A stretch of DNA of 64,000 nt. Source: Solimicrobium sp040544425. GTDB taxonomy: Bacteria; Pseudomonadota; Gammaproteobacteria; Burkholderiales; Burkholderiaceae_D. The position numbers were made by a program, and so were the translations under genes. The DNA is taken from contig JBEONO010000011.1 of the NCBI GenBank assembly GCA_040544425.1, positions 62,001-126,000 on the forward strand. Reading direction: 5' to 3'. The notes beneath the pieces are model-generated. The model searched no databases, had not been told where the DNA came from, and saw nothing but the letters and a program-made list of their open reading frames with translations. Positions 53,354 to 62,092 of this stretch are shown in pieces (within the stretch, counting starts at the first letter, position 1; every line of letters begins with the position of its first letter).

Positions 53354-53749
53354 ATGGCAACCCTGGGACTCATCGAATATCAAGACGCAACACCGGCAGT
53401 GCGCGCGGTCTACGACGACATCATGGCCACGCGCAAGACCGACAGCGTGAATAATTTCTGGAAGGCGATCGCGCATGATCCAGCGACCCTGAAACGCACC
53501 TGGGAATCCATCAAGCAGATCATGGCACCGGGCGCGCTAGATCCACTGACCAAAGAACTGATTTATGTTGCAGTCAGCATCACCAACCAGTGCAACTACT
53601 GCATCGCCTCACACACTGCCGCGGCGCAAAACAAAGGCATGACCGACGCGATGTTGCATGAATTAATTGCCGTCATCGGGATGGCCAACGAAACCAACAA
53701 GTTGGTGACCGGCTATCAGGTCGAGATCGACGAACAATTCAAAAAGTAA
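53354..53749 (+). CDS. Carboxymuconolactone decarboxylase / AhpD-like protein
   Basis: 131 residues from the ATG at 53354 with a GAGAGGA site. The redox motif is Cys80-x2-Cys83-x3-His87 in SITNQCNYCIASHTAA, which marks the peroxidase/AhpD-like branch and not the true decarboxylase. It could reduce peroxides with a thiol partner, which is not adjacent. It begins 17 bp after the propeller-GGDEF gene. Confidence 0.9.
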   Translation: MATLGLIEYQDATPAVRAVYDDIMATRKTDSVNNFWKAIAHDPATLKRTWESIKQIMAPGALDPLTKELIYVAVSITNQCNYCIASHTAAAQNKGMTDAMLHELIAVIGMANETNKLVTGYQVEIDEQFKK

Positions 53750-53885
53750 TAATCCGATCCTGTTGTTTAAATCGGGTATGATCGCTGTGCACTTACTGCG
53801 CATAAACTTGCGATTAATCAAGATTGGACGGCAGGACTTGATTAGAATGAAATACAGAATCTAACTTCACTTCAAGGGAATCGTT

Positions 53886-54173
53886 ATGGATAGCAAAAAT
53901 ACACGTCGTCAATTTATCAAACTTGGTGGCATGGCATTGTCAGTCATACCATTGATGGCCATCACAAGTCGCAGTCAGGCAGCAACCAATGCGGGTTTAC
54001 GCGCCGCAATGAAATATCAGGACAAACCGAATGGCGACAAGGATTGCGCAGGTTGCATGCAATTTGTACCGGGCAAAACTCCAACCGATTTGGGCGGATG
54101 CAAAATTTTCGCAGGCGACACAGAAATTTCTCCAAAAGGCTACTGTGCTGCATGGGTTGCCAAACCTAAGTAA
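53886..54173 (+). CDS. High-potential iron-sulfur protein (HiPIP)
   Basis: 95 residues. Tat leader with TRRQFIKLGGMALSVIPLM, then a short mature protein with four cysteines at 54, 57, 72 and 87 (DCAGCMQF, GGCKIF, GYCAAW), the HiPIP spacing for a 4Fe-4S cluster. Periplasmic electron carrier, often between the bc1 complex and terminal oxidases or specialised enzymes. Monocistronic: 136 bp upstream for its promoter and a perfect terminator downstream. Confidence 0.95.
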   Translation: MDSKNTRRQFIKLGGMALSVIPLMAITSRSQAATNAGLRAAMKYQDKPNGDKDCAGCMQFVPGKTPTDLGGCKIFAGDTEISPKGYCAAWVAKPK

Positions 54174-54210
54174 TTACTGATCCGGGGCCATCGGTCCTGA
54201 TTAAAAAAAT

Positions 54211-54251
54211 AGCGCTCGACCAGACAATACTTCTGGTCGAGCGCTTTTTTT
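54211..54251. terminator. Perfect bidirectional intrinsic terminator after HiPIP
   Basis: AGCGCTCGACCAG (54211-54223) and CTGGTCGAGCGCT (54233-54245) form a perfect 13-bp stem with a 9-base loop, followed by six T's and preceded by an A-run (54203-54209), so it would work on both strands. Confidence 0.96.
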
Positions 54252-54405
54252 CGTTGTAACACCCGGCAATCCCCGTTAACAGGCATTGGTACCCTACCCA
54301 ACACCCAAAACCCCAAATACCCCATTTGCGGCATAGCCAAACCCAGCCAGTTTGGTTATGCTCTGTCCTTGCTGATGTCGCGCCTCCCTAACCTATAGAC
54401 TTTAG

Positions 54406-55251
54406 ATGCTTATCCATTCTCTAGACAACCACCTGCTACAGCAACACGTCAAGCCTTACCTGCAGGGTGTCCCGCGCTTTATTGTTGAATTTTTGTATTT
54501 TGGTATCAAGCAGGCCCGTTCCTGTCTGTTTGCCGGATTATTTTTTGCCGCAGTGTTCACTTTGCCCCGCGCCGGTATTTTAGGCATGCCACGGTATGAC
54601 GCACTGTTGGTCATCGCGTTGCTGATTCAGACTTGGATGATCTGGAGCAAACTGGAAACCATGGACGAACTGAAAGCGATCTGCCTGTTTCATCTGATCG
54701 GCTTTGCACTGGAAGTATTCAAAACCTCCAACGGGATCAAATCCTGGTCGTATCCCGATTTCGCATATACCAAAATGTTGGGGGTACCGCTGTTTTCCGG
54801 TTTTATGTACGCTGCAGTTGGCAGTTACATCATTCAGTCATGGAGGATGATGGACCTTAAAATCAGACACCATCCGCCCTACTGGATGGCCACCGTCATT
54901 GCCGCCCTAATTTACGCAAACTTCTTCACCCATCATTATCTCGGAGACTACCGCTGGTATATTGCCGCCTGTGCGTTGGGCTTGTATGCCAGAACTTCGG
55001 TAATCTTTACAGCGCTTGACCGCGAGCGACGTATGCCATTGCTGCTGTCATTTATATTGATTGGATTTTTCATCTGGCTGGCTGAAAACATCAGCACTTT
55101 TTTTCATGTCTGGCAATATCCTGACCAGATTGGCGCATGGGCAACTGTGCATGTCGGCAAATGGAGTTCCTGGTCACTGCTGGTGATTATGACGTTTACG
55201 ATTGTCGCGAACCTGAAGCATATTAAACAGTGCATCCATGTTCCTGAATAA
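54406..55251 (+). CDS. DUF817 integral membrane protein
   Basis: 281 residues with about eight hydrophobic segments. FIVEFLYFGIKQARSCLFAG, HLIGFALEVFKTSNGIKSWSYPD, GVPLFSGFMYAAVGSYI and FIWLAENISTFFHVWQYPDQ are the conserved blocks of DUF817 (YoaT-like) proteins of unknown function. The conserved histidines and glutamates in membrane segments suggest a catalytic or carrier role, but none is known. Overlaps the next gene by 14 bp. Confidence 0.9.
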   Translation: MLIHSLDNHLLQQHVKPYLQGVPRFIVEFLYFGIKQARSCLFAGLFFAAVFTLPRAGILGMPRYDALLVIALLIQTWMIWSKLETMDELKAICLFHLIGFALEVFKTSNGIKSWSYPDFAYTKMLGVPLFSGFMYAAVGSYIIQSWRMMDLKIRHHPPYWMATVIAALIYANFFTHHYLGDYRWYIAACALGLYARTSVIFTALDRERRMPLLLSFILIGFFIWLAENISTFFHVWQYPDQIGAWATVHVGKWSSWSLLVIMTFTIVANLKHIKQCIHVPE

Positions 55252-56206
55252 GCACAAAATTCCAGCGACTACGCCTCGTTTGGAAATCGGGTCGCGACAA
55301 TTTATCAGCACCCAATCGGCCCTGGCAATCTTGATGGCACTGATTCTGGCGTACTCAAATCCAGCCAGGGCAATCAATATCGGCGTGCTGGAAGAAACCG
55401 TCGTACCCGGCACTGCCGATCCCGAGCTACAAGCTGTGCTGCGGTTGCTGTTCACAAAGACAGAGCGCGGCTGGGGCAGCCTGTGCGATCCCAAGTGCGA
55501 TTTTTCGGTAACGAACGAACCCGTTGACTGGTATGTACAACATGGCGGCACGCAGCTGGCCAGCATACAGAGCGGTGCCTGGCTTGACAGCTCAGGTCTG
55601 ACCAACACGGGATTATTAAATGTCAGCTCGGCACTGGTGCCAATCGTCGGAGAAAAAAACCAACTGTATGCCGACCAAAGCGCCGTGCCGATGCACAAGC
55701 CGCTGGTTGTTACTTCAGTACCGCTGCGCAGCACCGTGCATACCTGGAAAGAAGTCGCGGCCGATCAATCCGGCGTCAAGCAGATGTGGCCGCTGTTTCA
55801 TAAGAATATTCCTGACGTCGCCATGTGCGGCCCCGACAGACATGGCAAATCAGGCGCGGGCAGACTGCGTTACACCACGATCAGTGATATCGAAGTTGAC
55901 CATATCTGGGAGTCAGCGCAGAAGCATCGTTTGATTCACGTTCGGATCAAACCTGAGATCACCAAAAATTGCGACCGGGCGGTGGACGCCAACGGCCAGT
56001 TGTGGCTGCATCTGGCACAGAATCACAAGCTCTATGCATTGCCCGCCTTGCCCGGCGACGTGGCTGATCCGATCGACTTCGGTGACTTTGGCAACGACAA
56101 TCAGGAAGTGGCAATTTTCCAGATCCGCGGCAATCACCGCATGGGCTACGTGCTGTATTTTAATAATTTTCAAGATCAGACCCGGTTGGTCTGGAACACC
56201 AAATAG
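55238..56206 (+). CDS. Secreted protein of unknown function
   Basis: 322 residues; start overlaps the end of the DUF817 gene by 14 bp. A hydrophobic stretch at about 27-45 (SALAILMALILAYSNPARA) looks like a signal peptide with a long basic n-region. I do not recognise a domain. Four cysteines in the mature part (SLCDPKCDF near 80, VAMCGPDRHG, KNCDRAVD) could form two disulfides, which fits a periplasmic protein. Blocks such as LRYTTISDIEVDHIW and HRLIHVRIKPEITKNC suggest a beta-rich fold. Cotranscription with the membrane protein DUF817 is likely. Confidence 0.75.
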   Translation: MFLNKHKIPATTPRLEIGSRQFISTQSALAILMALILAYSNPARAINIGVLEETVVPGTADPELQAVLRLLFTKTERGWGSLCDPKCDFSVTNEPVDWYVQHGGTQLASIQSGAWLDSSGLTNTGLLNVSSALVPIVGEKNQLYADQSAVPMHKPLVVTSVPLRSTVHTWKEVAADQSGVKQMWPLFHKNIPDVAMCGPDRHGKSGAGRLRYTTISDIEVDHIWESAQKHRLIHVRIKPEITKNCDRAVDANGQLWLHLAQNHKLYALPALPGDVADPIDFGDFGNDNQEVAIFQIRGNHRMGYVLYFNNFQDQTRLVWNTK

Positions 56207-56243
56207 ACCACCATCCAGAAAATATCATCAGGAAGAAATTCAA

Positions 56244-56534
56244 ATGGCAGCCTATCTCATCGTCGACACCTTGTTAACCGATCCGGACAAATACGAAGAA
56301 TACAAATTGCAAGCCCGACCCATCATCGAAAAATTTGGTGGCGAGTATCTGGCACGCGGCGGCGCGATGACCTTGCTGGAAACCGATCTGTGGTCACCGG
56401 CGCGGCTGGTATTAATCAGATTCGCGGATGCGGAAACGGCCCGGCGCTGCATGGGTTCCGACGAATATCAACAGGTTCTGCCGATCAGCCAGCAATCTGC
56501 CAAAAGAACAATGGTGGTGCTGGAAGGGTTGTAA
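56244..56534 (+). CDS. DUF1330-family protein
   Basis: 96 residues starting at the ATG at 56244 with an AGGAAG site. AAYLIVDTLLTDPDKYEEYK, FGGEYLARGG and the C-terminal VLIRFADAETARRCMGSDEYQ are typical of DUF1330, a dimeric ferredoxin-like alpha/beta barrel family of unknown function. It is 37 bp after the unknown secreted-protein gene. Confidence 0.93.
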   Translation: MAAYLIVDTLLTDPDKYEEYKLQARPIIEKFGGEYLARGGAMTLLETDLWSPARLVLIRFADAETARRCMGSDEYQQVLPISQQSAKRTMVVLEGL

Positions 56535-56620
56535 GGCCTGTGACCGCATGCGCTGCTGTCATAGCCCGGTAAGAAATGCCCCCGATACTGGGCGCCACCA
56601 TACCAATAATAGGGACAGCC

Positions 56621-57235
56621 ATGTCGTTCAAACAGACATTTACCAGCCATGCCAAATTCATCGCATTCGCCTTTTGCATTCTGTTTGCGAATCTGTCCGG
56701 CGCAGAAACACGACTGAACATCACTTACGCACACAACGCCAGCGACGAAATTGCCACTGGCGATCAACTCAAGGCGCTGTTGCTCAAATACGATTTATCA
56801 AAATGGATTTTGACCAAGGAGATTGTGATTGACAACGCCAGCATTCCGCACAGCCACCCCGTGCTGACCCTGCACGCCCGGCACTTGAAGGACGATGAGT
56901 TACTGCTGTCGACTTTCATTCACGAGCAAATGCACTGGCTGCTCGCCGAGCAGAAAGACTGGACGCCACGCGCGATCGTCGATTTGAAGATTCAATTTCC
57001 AACCACTCCTTTCGGTTTTCCGGAAGCCTCGAATGACGAAGAGGGCAATTACGAACATCTGCTGGTGATTGCGCTGGAATGGCGCGCTGATCGCGAACTG
57101 TTGGGCGAATTAAGGGCGCGTGAGGTGATGGAGTTCTGGGCGAATGATCATTACACCTGGATCTATCGCACGGTACTGGAAAATCGCAGAAAGATTGACG
57201 ACATCATTCGCAAGCGCAATCTGATGCCGGGCTGA
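56621..57235 (+). CDS. Secreted HExxH protein, putative zinc metallopeptidase
   Basis: 204 residues from the ATG at 56621. Signal peptide (AKFIAFAFCILFANLSGAE). The motif STFIHEQMHWLL gives H101-E102-x2-H105, the zincin signature; a downstream EWRADRELLGELRAREVM helix offers acidic residues as a possible third ligand. The small size and lack of other known blocks leave the family open. It may be a periplasmic peptidase of narrow specificity or an inactive relative. Confidence 0.75.
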   Translation: MSFKQTFTSHAKFIAFAFCILFANLSGAETRLNITYAHNASDEIATGDQLKALLLKYDLSKWILTKEIVIDNASIPHSHPVLTLHARHLKDDELLLSTFIHEQMHWLLAEQKDWTPRAIVDLKIQFPTTPFGFPEASNDEEGNYEHLLVIALEWRADRELLGELRAREVMEFWANDHYTWIYRTVLENRRKIDDIIRKRNLMPG

Positions 57236-57267
57236 ACTCGTCTGATGGAACGCAAGGCCAGATGCGC

Positions 57268-58191
57268 TCAGGGTTTTGCGAAATGTCCCGCAGGAACACG
57301 CTTGCTCAACAGCGCAACACCAATCAGGCCAAGCCCAAATATGGTCACCGCAATCATCTCGGCCTGCGTGGCATGCAGCCCGGCGATATTCAGCACCGGA
57401 TTGACCCGAATCTGCTCAATCGCAAACCGCTCCACACCGGCCAGCAACAGGTAAATTGAAAACAGCCAGCCGGCCCGGTACGGATGCCTGCGCAGTGACC
57501 ACAAAATCAAAAAGCAAACCAGGCCCATACAGGTTTCGTAAATCGGTGTCGGATAAACGCCCGGAGCGGCGATCACTTCACCGTAAATATTATTGACATA
57601 GGTTTGGGCCCAGATCCAGTCCGGCAGCCAGTCCGGTTTTAAGGACATATTTGCGGCGATACCCCAATCACCATCACCAGAAATCTGACAACCGATACGC
57701 CCGATCGCATAACCCAACATCATCGATGGCGCCGTGGCGTCCAGCAGCGACCAGCCCGGCAACTTCCAGCGTCTGACGCAAAATAGTCCTGCCAGGGTAC
57801 CGAAGATCAAGCCGCCGAAAATACTCAGGCCCGAGGTACTGAGCAGCATGCCGGCCGGATCAAGCATGAAGCGATCGGTGTGTTCAAGGATATGAAACAG
57901 GCGGGCACCGATAATCCCGGCGATCATCACGATCAAGGTAAAGTCCGGCACAATCTGCTGCGGTGGCACTTCGGTCAGCGTAAGTTGGCCACTGGCGTTT
58001 TTACTGCTGATGGTCGCTGGGCCAATCCGGCCGGCTTCGAACAGTCGTTGCAGCTCGCGACTGAGCAGATTGGATGCGGCCAGCAGCGCCGTCGCCACAC
58101 ACAGGCCAAACATCGGCAGGCGCAGCGGCAGGTCATAGCCGGTCAGCGCTTTGATTAAATCACTCAGATAGGGATAGGACATGGTTTTCAT
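57268..58191 (-). CDS. Lgt-like membrane protein (prolipoprotein diacylglyceryl transferase paralogue)
   Basis: 307 residues, about seven membrane segments. GGLIFGTLAGLFCVRRWKLP, YPTPIYETCMGLVCF and GVERFAIEQIRVNP match Lgt. The Lgt signature GRIGNFxNGELxG reads GRIGCQISGDGDWG: the arginine is kept but the following asparagine that is essential in E. coli Lgt is Cys, and the later N-G-E is S-G-D. It also has a 40-residue insert (about 48-85) with polar sequence between the first and second segments. It is probably not the housekeeping Lgt. Alternative: an enzyme transferring another lipid or acting on another acceptor. Confidence 0.8.
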   Translation of the reverse strand: MKTMSYPYLSDLIKALTGYDLPLRLPMFGLCVATALLAASNLLSRELQRLFEAGRIGPATISSKNASGQLTLTEVPPQQIVPDFTLIVMIAGIIGARLFHILEHTDRFMLDPAGMLLSTSGLSIFGGLIFGTLAGLFCVRRWKLPGWSLLDATAPSMMLGYAIGRIGCQISGDGDWGIAANMSLKPDWLPDWIWAQTYVNNIYGEVIAAPGVYPTPIYETCMGLVCFLILWSLRRHPYRAGWLFSIYLLLAGVERFAIEQIRVNPVLNIAGLHATQAEMIAVTIFGLGLIGVALLSKRVPAGHFAKP

Positions 58192-58284
58192 TCGGATTGA
58201 AGGGTGGCCAAGTGTACTTCACTTTCAGCCACTTACTTCGTCAAAGGCCCGGACGGTCGTTCAGAAGGGCAGATCAGAATCAAC

Positions 58285-58716
58285 TTACCTGTCGATCAGG
58301 TAGATTGCAACACCGGCCTTTTTTGCAGCTTTACGCAAGTCTTTATCTAACGTAGCGACCGGCAGATTTTTTCTCAGCGCCAGTTCCAGATATTGTGCAT
58401 CATATCCCGACAATTTAAATTCTCTGGATATCGATCCAACCGCCAGTTGCACGCCAATGGGTGACACTGGATCAGGAACGATGGGCAACTGCGCAAACTG
58501 AAATACCATTGCAGAAATCGCCGATTCGCCAATTTTCCCGCCGTCTTCCGCACATCTCAACACGTGTATTGTTTCCGTGTACCACAACACTGGGACCCAG
58601 GCCGCTGCATTCTGCAATGCCTCCAGCACTTTTTCGGCATAATTCCGATCAGATTCGGATCCATCCTGAAGTGCCCAACGAATCGCCACCGATGCATCGA
58701 GCACAAAATCGCTCAT
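58285..58716 (-). CDS. PIN-domain toxin, VapC type
   Basis: 143 residues. The PIN acidic residues can be placed: Asp7 (FVLDASVAIRW), Glu48 (WYTETIHVL), Asp106 (SGYDAQYLELAL) and Asp124 (ATLDKDLRKAA). VapC toxins cleave specific RNAs using Mg2+. Its start overlaps the antitoxin stop by 4 bp (ATGA), the usual antitoxin-first vapBC order. Confidence 0.93.
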   Translation of the reverse strand: MSDFVLDASVAIRWALQDGSESDRNYAEKVLEALQNAAAWVPVLWYTETIHVLRCAEDGGKIGESAISAMVFQFAQLPIVPDPVSPIGVQLAVGSISREFKLSGYDAQYLELALRKNLPVATLDKDLRKAAKKAGVAIYLIDR

Positions 58717-58952
58717 CGTCTGCCCCTCTGCCTCATTTCATCGAACTGTGTCTGGTCGATACTATTTGGTTTGCGCATTGCCTTGATTGCAGCAATCGCA
58801 TCACTGGTCTGCTGCGCTAGTCGACTCGCGCTTGGAACCAGATCGGCGACTGGCTTGCCACGGTTCGTAATTGTCACAAGTTCGCCTCTTTCAACTTGTT
58901 TTAGCAAATCGGCGAGTTTGGTCTTTGCTTCATAAATCCCAATTTCGATCAT
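58713..58952 (-). CDS. Phd/YefM-family antitoxin partner of the PIN toxin
   Basis: 79 residues from the ATG at 58952, preceded by GAGGAGG; a longer frame upstream is not needed. IGIYEAKTKLADLLKQVERGELVTITNRGKPVADLVP is the Phd/YefM DNA-binding domain. The C-terminal part (DAIAAIKAMRKPNSIDQTQFDEM) would wrap the toxin. Type II module with the VapC gene downstream. Confidence 0.93.
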   Translation of the reverse strand: MIEIGIYEAKTKLADLLKQVERGELVTITNRGKPVADLVPSASRLAQQTSDAIAAIKAMRKPNSIDQTQFDEMRQRGRR

Positions 58953-59073
58953 AATGCCTCCTCGTTGCCCACAACAAATATGATCTAGTCTATACATCTG
59001 ACCAGATTACCGCAAGAACTAATTGAATTACGAACCTGTCTTATTCAGTCAAATCAACCAGGAGGCTGATCCC

Positions 59074-59760
59074 ATGCATATCGACGCACAGTCAATCAAG
59101 CTTGAAAGCAGCTGGAAACATGAATTGATCCAGGAATTCGGCAAGCCCTACATGATCAGCCTGCGCGCGTTTCTGAGAAGCGAGATGGATTCGGGACGGA
59201 AAATTTATCCCAGGCCGTCAAATTGGTTTGCCGCCTTTGCCCACACTCCATTTGACAAAGTCAAAGTCGTCATCCTCGGACAGGATCCTTATCATGGCCC
59301 AGGTCAGGCACACGGCCTGTCGTTTTCTGTGCCTGCCGGCGTTACGCCGCCGCCTTCTCTGCTCAATATTTTTAAAGAACTTGAAACCGATTTGGGTGTT
59401 GCGCGGCCTGAGCACGGCAATTTGCAAGGCTGGGCCGAACAGGGAGTTTTACTGTTGAACAGCGTTCTAACCGTTCGTGACAGCGAGCCGGCGTCACATC
59501 AACAACGTGGGTGGGAAGCGTTTACCGATCAAGTGATCCATGTTCTGAATGACCAACGCACGAACCTGGTGTTTATTTTGTGGGGATCTTATGCGCAAAA
59601 AAAGGGCCTGTTCATCGACCGCGACCGGCACAAAGTCATCGAAACTGTTCACCCCTCCCCTTTGTCGGCAGCACGTGGTTTTTTCGGAAGTCGGCCGTTC
59701 TCGAGGTGTAATCAGTATCTTCAGGAGCATGGCATCGAACCGATTGATTGGTCTCTCTAG
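59074..59760 (+). CDS. ung: Uracil-DNA glycosylase
   Basis: 228 residues from the ATG at 59074 behind AGGAGG; an upstream in-frame ATG (59023) precedes that ribosome site. Active-site motif GQDPYHGPGQAHGLSFS with catalytic Asp71 and the DNA-intercalating HPSPLSAARGFFG with His193. Removes uracil from DNA at the start of base-excision repair. Divergent from the VapBC module. Confidence 0.98.
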   Translation: MHIDAQSIKLESSWKHELIQEFGKPYMISLRAFLRSEMDSGRKIYPRPSNWFAAFAHTPFDKVKVVILGQDPYHGPGQAHGLSFSVPAGVTPPPSLLNIFKELETDLGVARPEHGNLQGWAEQGVLLLNSVLTVRDSEPASHQQRGWEAFTDQVIHVLNDQRTNLVFILWGSYAQKKGLFIDRDRHKVIETVHPSPLSAARGFFGSRPFSRCNQYLQEHGIEPIDWSL

Positions 59761-59980
59761 CCAGCCGGCCTGACAGATCCGGCTTCGGCGGCTGCCGCGC
59801 GAACGACGCGGTTTTCAAACTGCTTTTATTGTGCAAAGACAGCTGCCCCTGCCCATTTGGTGCAACAATCACATCGCCCTCACGGCGAGAATTCAGGCAG
59901 GCCAACCTTACCTGATCTGGCTATAATGGCCGGCGCGCAATTTATCGGACAACGATCACTCAAACTTCTGTAGCCATACC

Positions 59981-61324
59981 ATGTACACATTCACAACTAA
60001 CAACATCGCGGTCACACTCATTGTTTCCGTATTGAGCATCAGCACTTGTGCGGCGACGCCAACTGAGCCGGATCTGACCATTCCCGACAGCGAAGCCTGG
60101 GCGGTTCATGGTCAGGTGACCAATATCACGCAAAAACATGCCGACTTTCATGCGCCATACAGCGGTGCGCAAAGTTTAAGTCCCAGCGGTCCGATGGTCG
60201 AGACCACCGATATGACGCTGATGCTCGGCCGACGTTTGTGGGAGGGCGGGGAAGTCTGGATCAATCCGGAAATCGATCAGGGTTTTGGTTTTGACAATAC
60301 GCTGGGTGCGGCAGGTTATCCGAACGGCGGCGCCTATAAATTGGGGGCCAATAAACCCTATGTCCGCGTGCCACGATTGTTTATGCGCCAAACGATTTCA
60401 CTGGACGGCGAGCGGACCGATCTGGAGAGCGCTCCCAATCAGCTGGCACAACAGATTGGCGTGAACAACGTCACGATCACGGCCGGTAAATTTTCGGTCA
60501 CGGACGTGTTTGACACGAACAGCTATGCCCACGATCCCCGCGCCGATTTTTTCAACTGGTCGGTAATTGATGCAGGCAGCTACGATTACGCCGCAGACCC
60601 ATGGGGCTTTACCTGGGGTGGCGCAGTGGAATGGACGCAGAACTGGTGGACACTGCGAGCCGGATTTTTTCAATTGTCACCCGAGCCAAATGGAAAAATC
60701 ATCCGCGTCAATTTTGGCGGGAACTCGAGCAGTCTGGAATGGGAAACCCGGCATAACTGGGCCGGGCATCCTGGAAAAATCAAACTGCTGGCCTGGATCA
60801 ATCAGGGCAATATGGCCAGTTATCAGGATGCCCTGGCGCTGGCACAGCGGACTGGCTCGGTTCCCGCGGTTGCGCCGGTGCGCCGGTACAGCTCGCGCCC
60901 TGGCATTGTCCTGAATATGGAACAGGAACTGTCGGCTGATGCAGGCGCATTTCTGCGTCTGAGCGCCAATCGCGGCGACAAGGAAACCTATGAATTCACC
61001 GATATCAATCAATCGCTCTCGACCGGATTGTCAATTAAAGGGGATCGCTGGGGGCGGCATGAAGATACGGTAGCGATTGCCGCGGTGGTCAACCGTCTGT
61101 CCGGCAACGCGCAATCGTATTTTGCAGCGGGTGGACTGGGTCTGTTGATCGGCGACGGGAAACTGAATTACGCGCCTGAAAAAATTGCGGAGCTGTATTA
61201 CTCCTGGCAGGTCGTGCCGAGCGCAACACTGACGTTTGATTATCAACACATGACCAATCCGGCACACAACCAGGATCGCGGACCGGTCTCGATTTACGGA
61301 CTGCGCTTGCATGCCGGTTTTTAA
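59981..61324 (+). CDS. OprB-family carbohydrate porin
   Basis: 447 residues with a signal peptide (VTLIVSVLSISTCAA). WAVHGQVTNITQKHADFHAPYSG near the N-terminus, GRRLWEGGEVWINPEIDQGFG, AGKFSVTDVFDTNSYAHDPR and the aromatic-terminated last strand (YGLRLHAGF) match OprB-like porins: 16-stranded outer-membrane channels for sugars. Preceded by 220 bp without a gene, followed by a REP doublet. Its sugar specificity and any link to the glycan locus at 33-46 kb are unknown. Confidence 0.88.
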   Translation: MYTFTTNNIAVTLIVSVLSISTCAATPTEPDLTIPDSEAWAVHGQVTNITQKHADFHAPYSGAQSLSPSGPMVETTDMTLMLGRRLWEGGEVWINPEIDQGFGFDNTLGAAGYPNGGAYKLGANKPYVRVPRLFMRQTISLDGERTDLESAPNQLAQQIGVNNVTITAGKFSVTDVFDTNSYAHDPRADFFNWSVIDAGSYDYAADPWGFTWGGAVEWTQNWWTLRAGFFQLSPEPNGKIIRVNFGGNSSSLEWETRHNWAGHPGKIKLLAWINQGNMASYQDALALAQRTGSVPAVAPVRRYSSRPGIVLNMEQELSADAGAFLRLSANRGDKETYEFTDINQSLSTGLSIKGDRWGRHEDTVAIAAVVNRLSGNAQSYFAAGGLGLLIGDGKLNYAPEKIAELYYSWQVVPSATLTFDYQHMTNPAHNQDRGPVSIYGLRLHAGF

Positions 61325-61348
61325 CGGTTTGGGTAGATTCACACGACG

Positions 61349-61447
61349 CTGGGTTCCCGCCTTATGCCGCGGGAACGACGACAAAAAAGTTGAGGCGACC
61401 CCGTCCAGGCGACCCCATCATTCCCGCGGCATCAGGCGGGGACCCAG
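61349..61447. repeat. REP doublet (REPIN/BIME-like element)
   Basis: Two 27-bp arms, 61349-61375 and 61421-61447, are inverted copies matching at 25 of 27 positions. Each arm alone also forms a hairpin through TTCCCGC and GCGGGAA. Between them AGGCGACCCC occurs twice (61393-61402, 61407-61416). This is the layout of paired REP sequences dispersed in proteobacterial intergenic regions. It follows the porin stop and may also stabilise or end its mRNA. Confidence 0.88.
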
Positions 61448-61501
61448 TGACGTTGCCTTCGCTGCTTGAATCCTCTAACGGTTGTAAAAAGCCTGTCCGA
61501 A

Positions 61502-62092
61502 TCAAATATTGACAACAGACAGAGCTATAGCCTGACTTAAGCTATTGAGCTCATCCGACCACAGCTCAACCAGCTCACCGGTTTGCAGCGGCAGATTTGC
61601 CTCACGTTCCAGTGTCAGCCGACCGGAGGCGAGTGCCTTGTCAGCCCCGCTTTTGACAACCCAGCTCGCTGTCAATACAACCTTGCCCTGACTGCTGCCA
61701 GTCATTTCTTCAACGTGAACCACCACCCGCAGCGGCGTTGATGCTCTTCCATCCGGCGTCGAGGTGACCCATGCCCGAGGAATCGCTTTGGCAACGTCTT
61801 TGCTGATCACCCGCGTAATCCCGCTTTGCAGCGATTCAGCCCAGCGTTCATGGTCGAGCACAGTCAACGCCGACGCATTGCTGAAAATGACGAGCTGCGG
61901 ACGATCAATCAGTTCCGGAATATCGGCGACATGAATCGTGACATCCTTATCGAAATCGGCCGATACGATTTGTGATGCCTGCGCCGGACTGAAGAGCGCA
62001 TAAAACTGTTCTTTGGCAACCGAGGCGCATCCCGCCAGCGCAAGCAGCAGCGCCAGCGCGGTTAAGCGCAATGAGAGTTCGACTGTTTTCAT
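61502..62092 (-). CDS. pqiC: PqiC-type outer-membrane lipoprotein
   Basis: 196 residues with a lipoprotein signal peptide (LTALALLLALAGCAS, lipid-bearing Cys22). FYALFSP, PELIDRPQLVIFSNASALTVLDHERWAESLQSG match the PqiC/YmbA family, which anchors the PqiB tunnel at the outer membrane. Start overlaps the pqiB stop by 4 bp (ATGA). Last gene of the pqiABC operon. Confidence 0.93.
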   Translation of the reverse strand: MKTVELSLRLTALALLLALAGCASVAKEQFYALFSPAQASQIVSADFDKDVTIHVADIPELIDRPQLVIFSNASALTVLDHERWAESLQSGITRVISKDVAKAIPRAWVTSTPDGRASTPLRVVVHVEEMTGSSQGKVVLTASWVVKSGADKALASGRLTLEREANLPLQTGELVELWSDELNSLSQAIALSVVNI

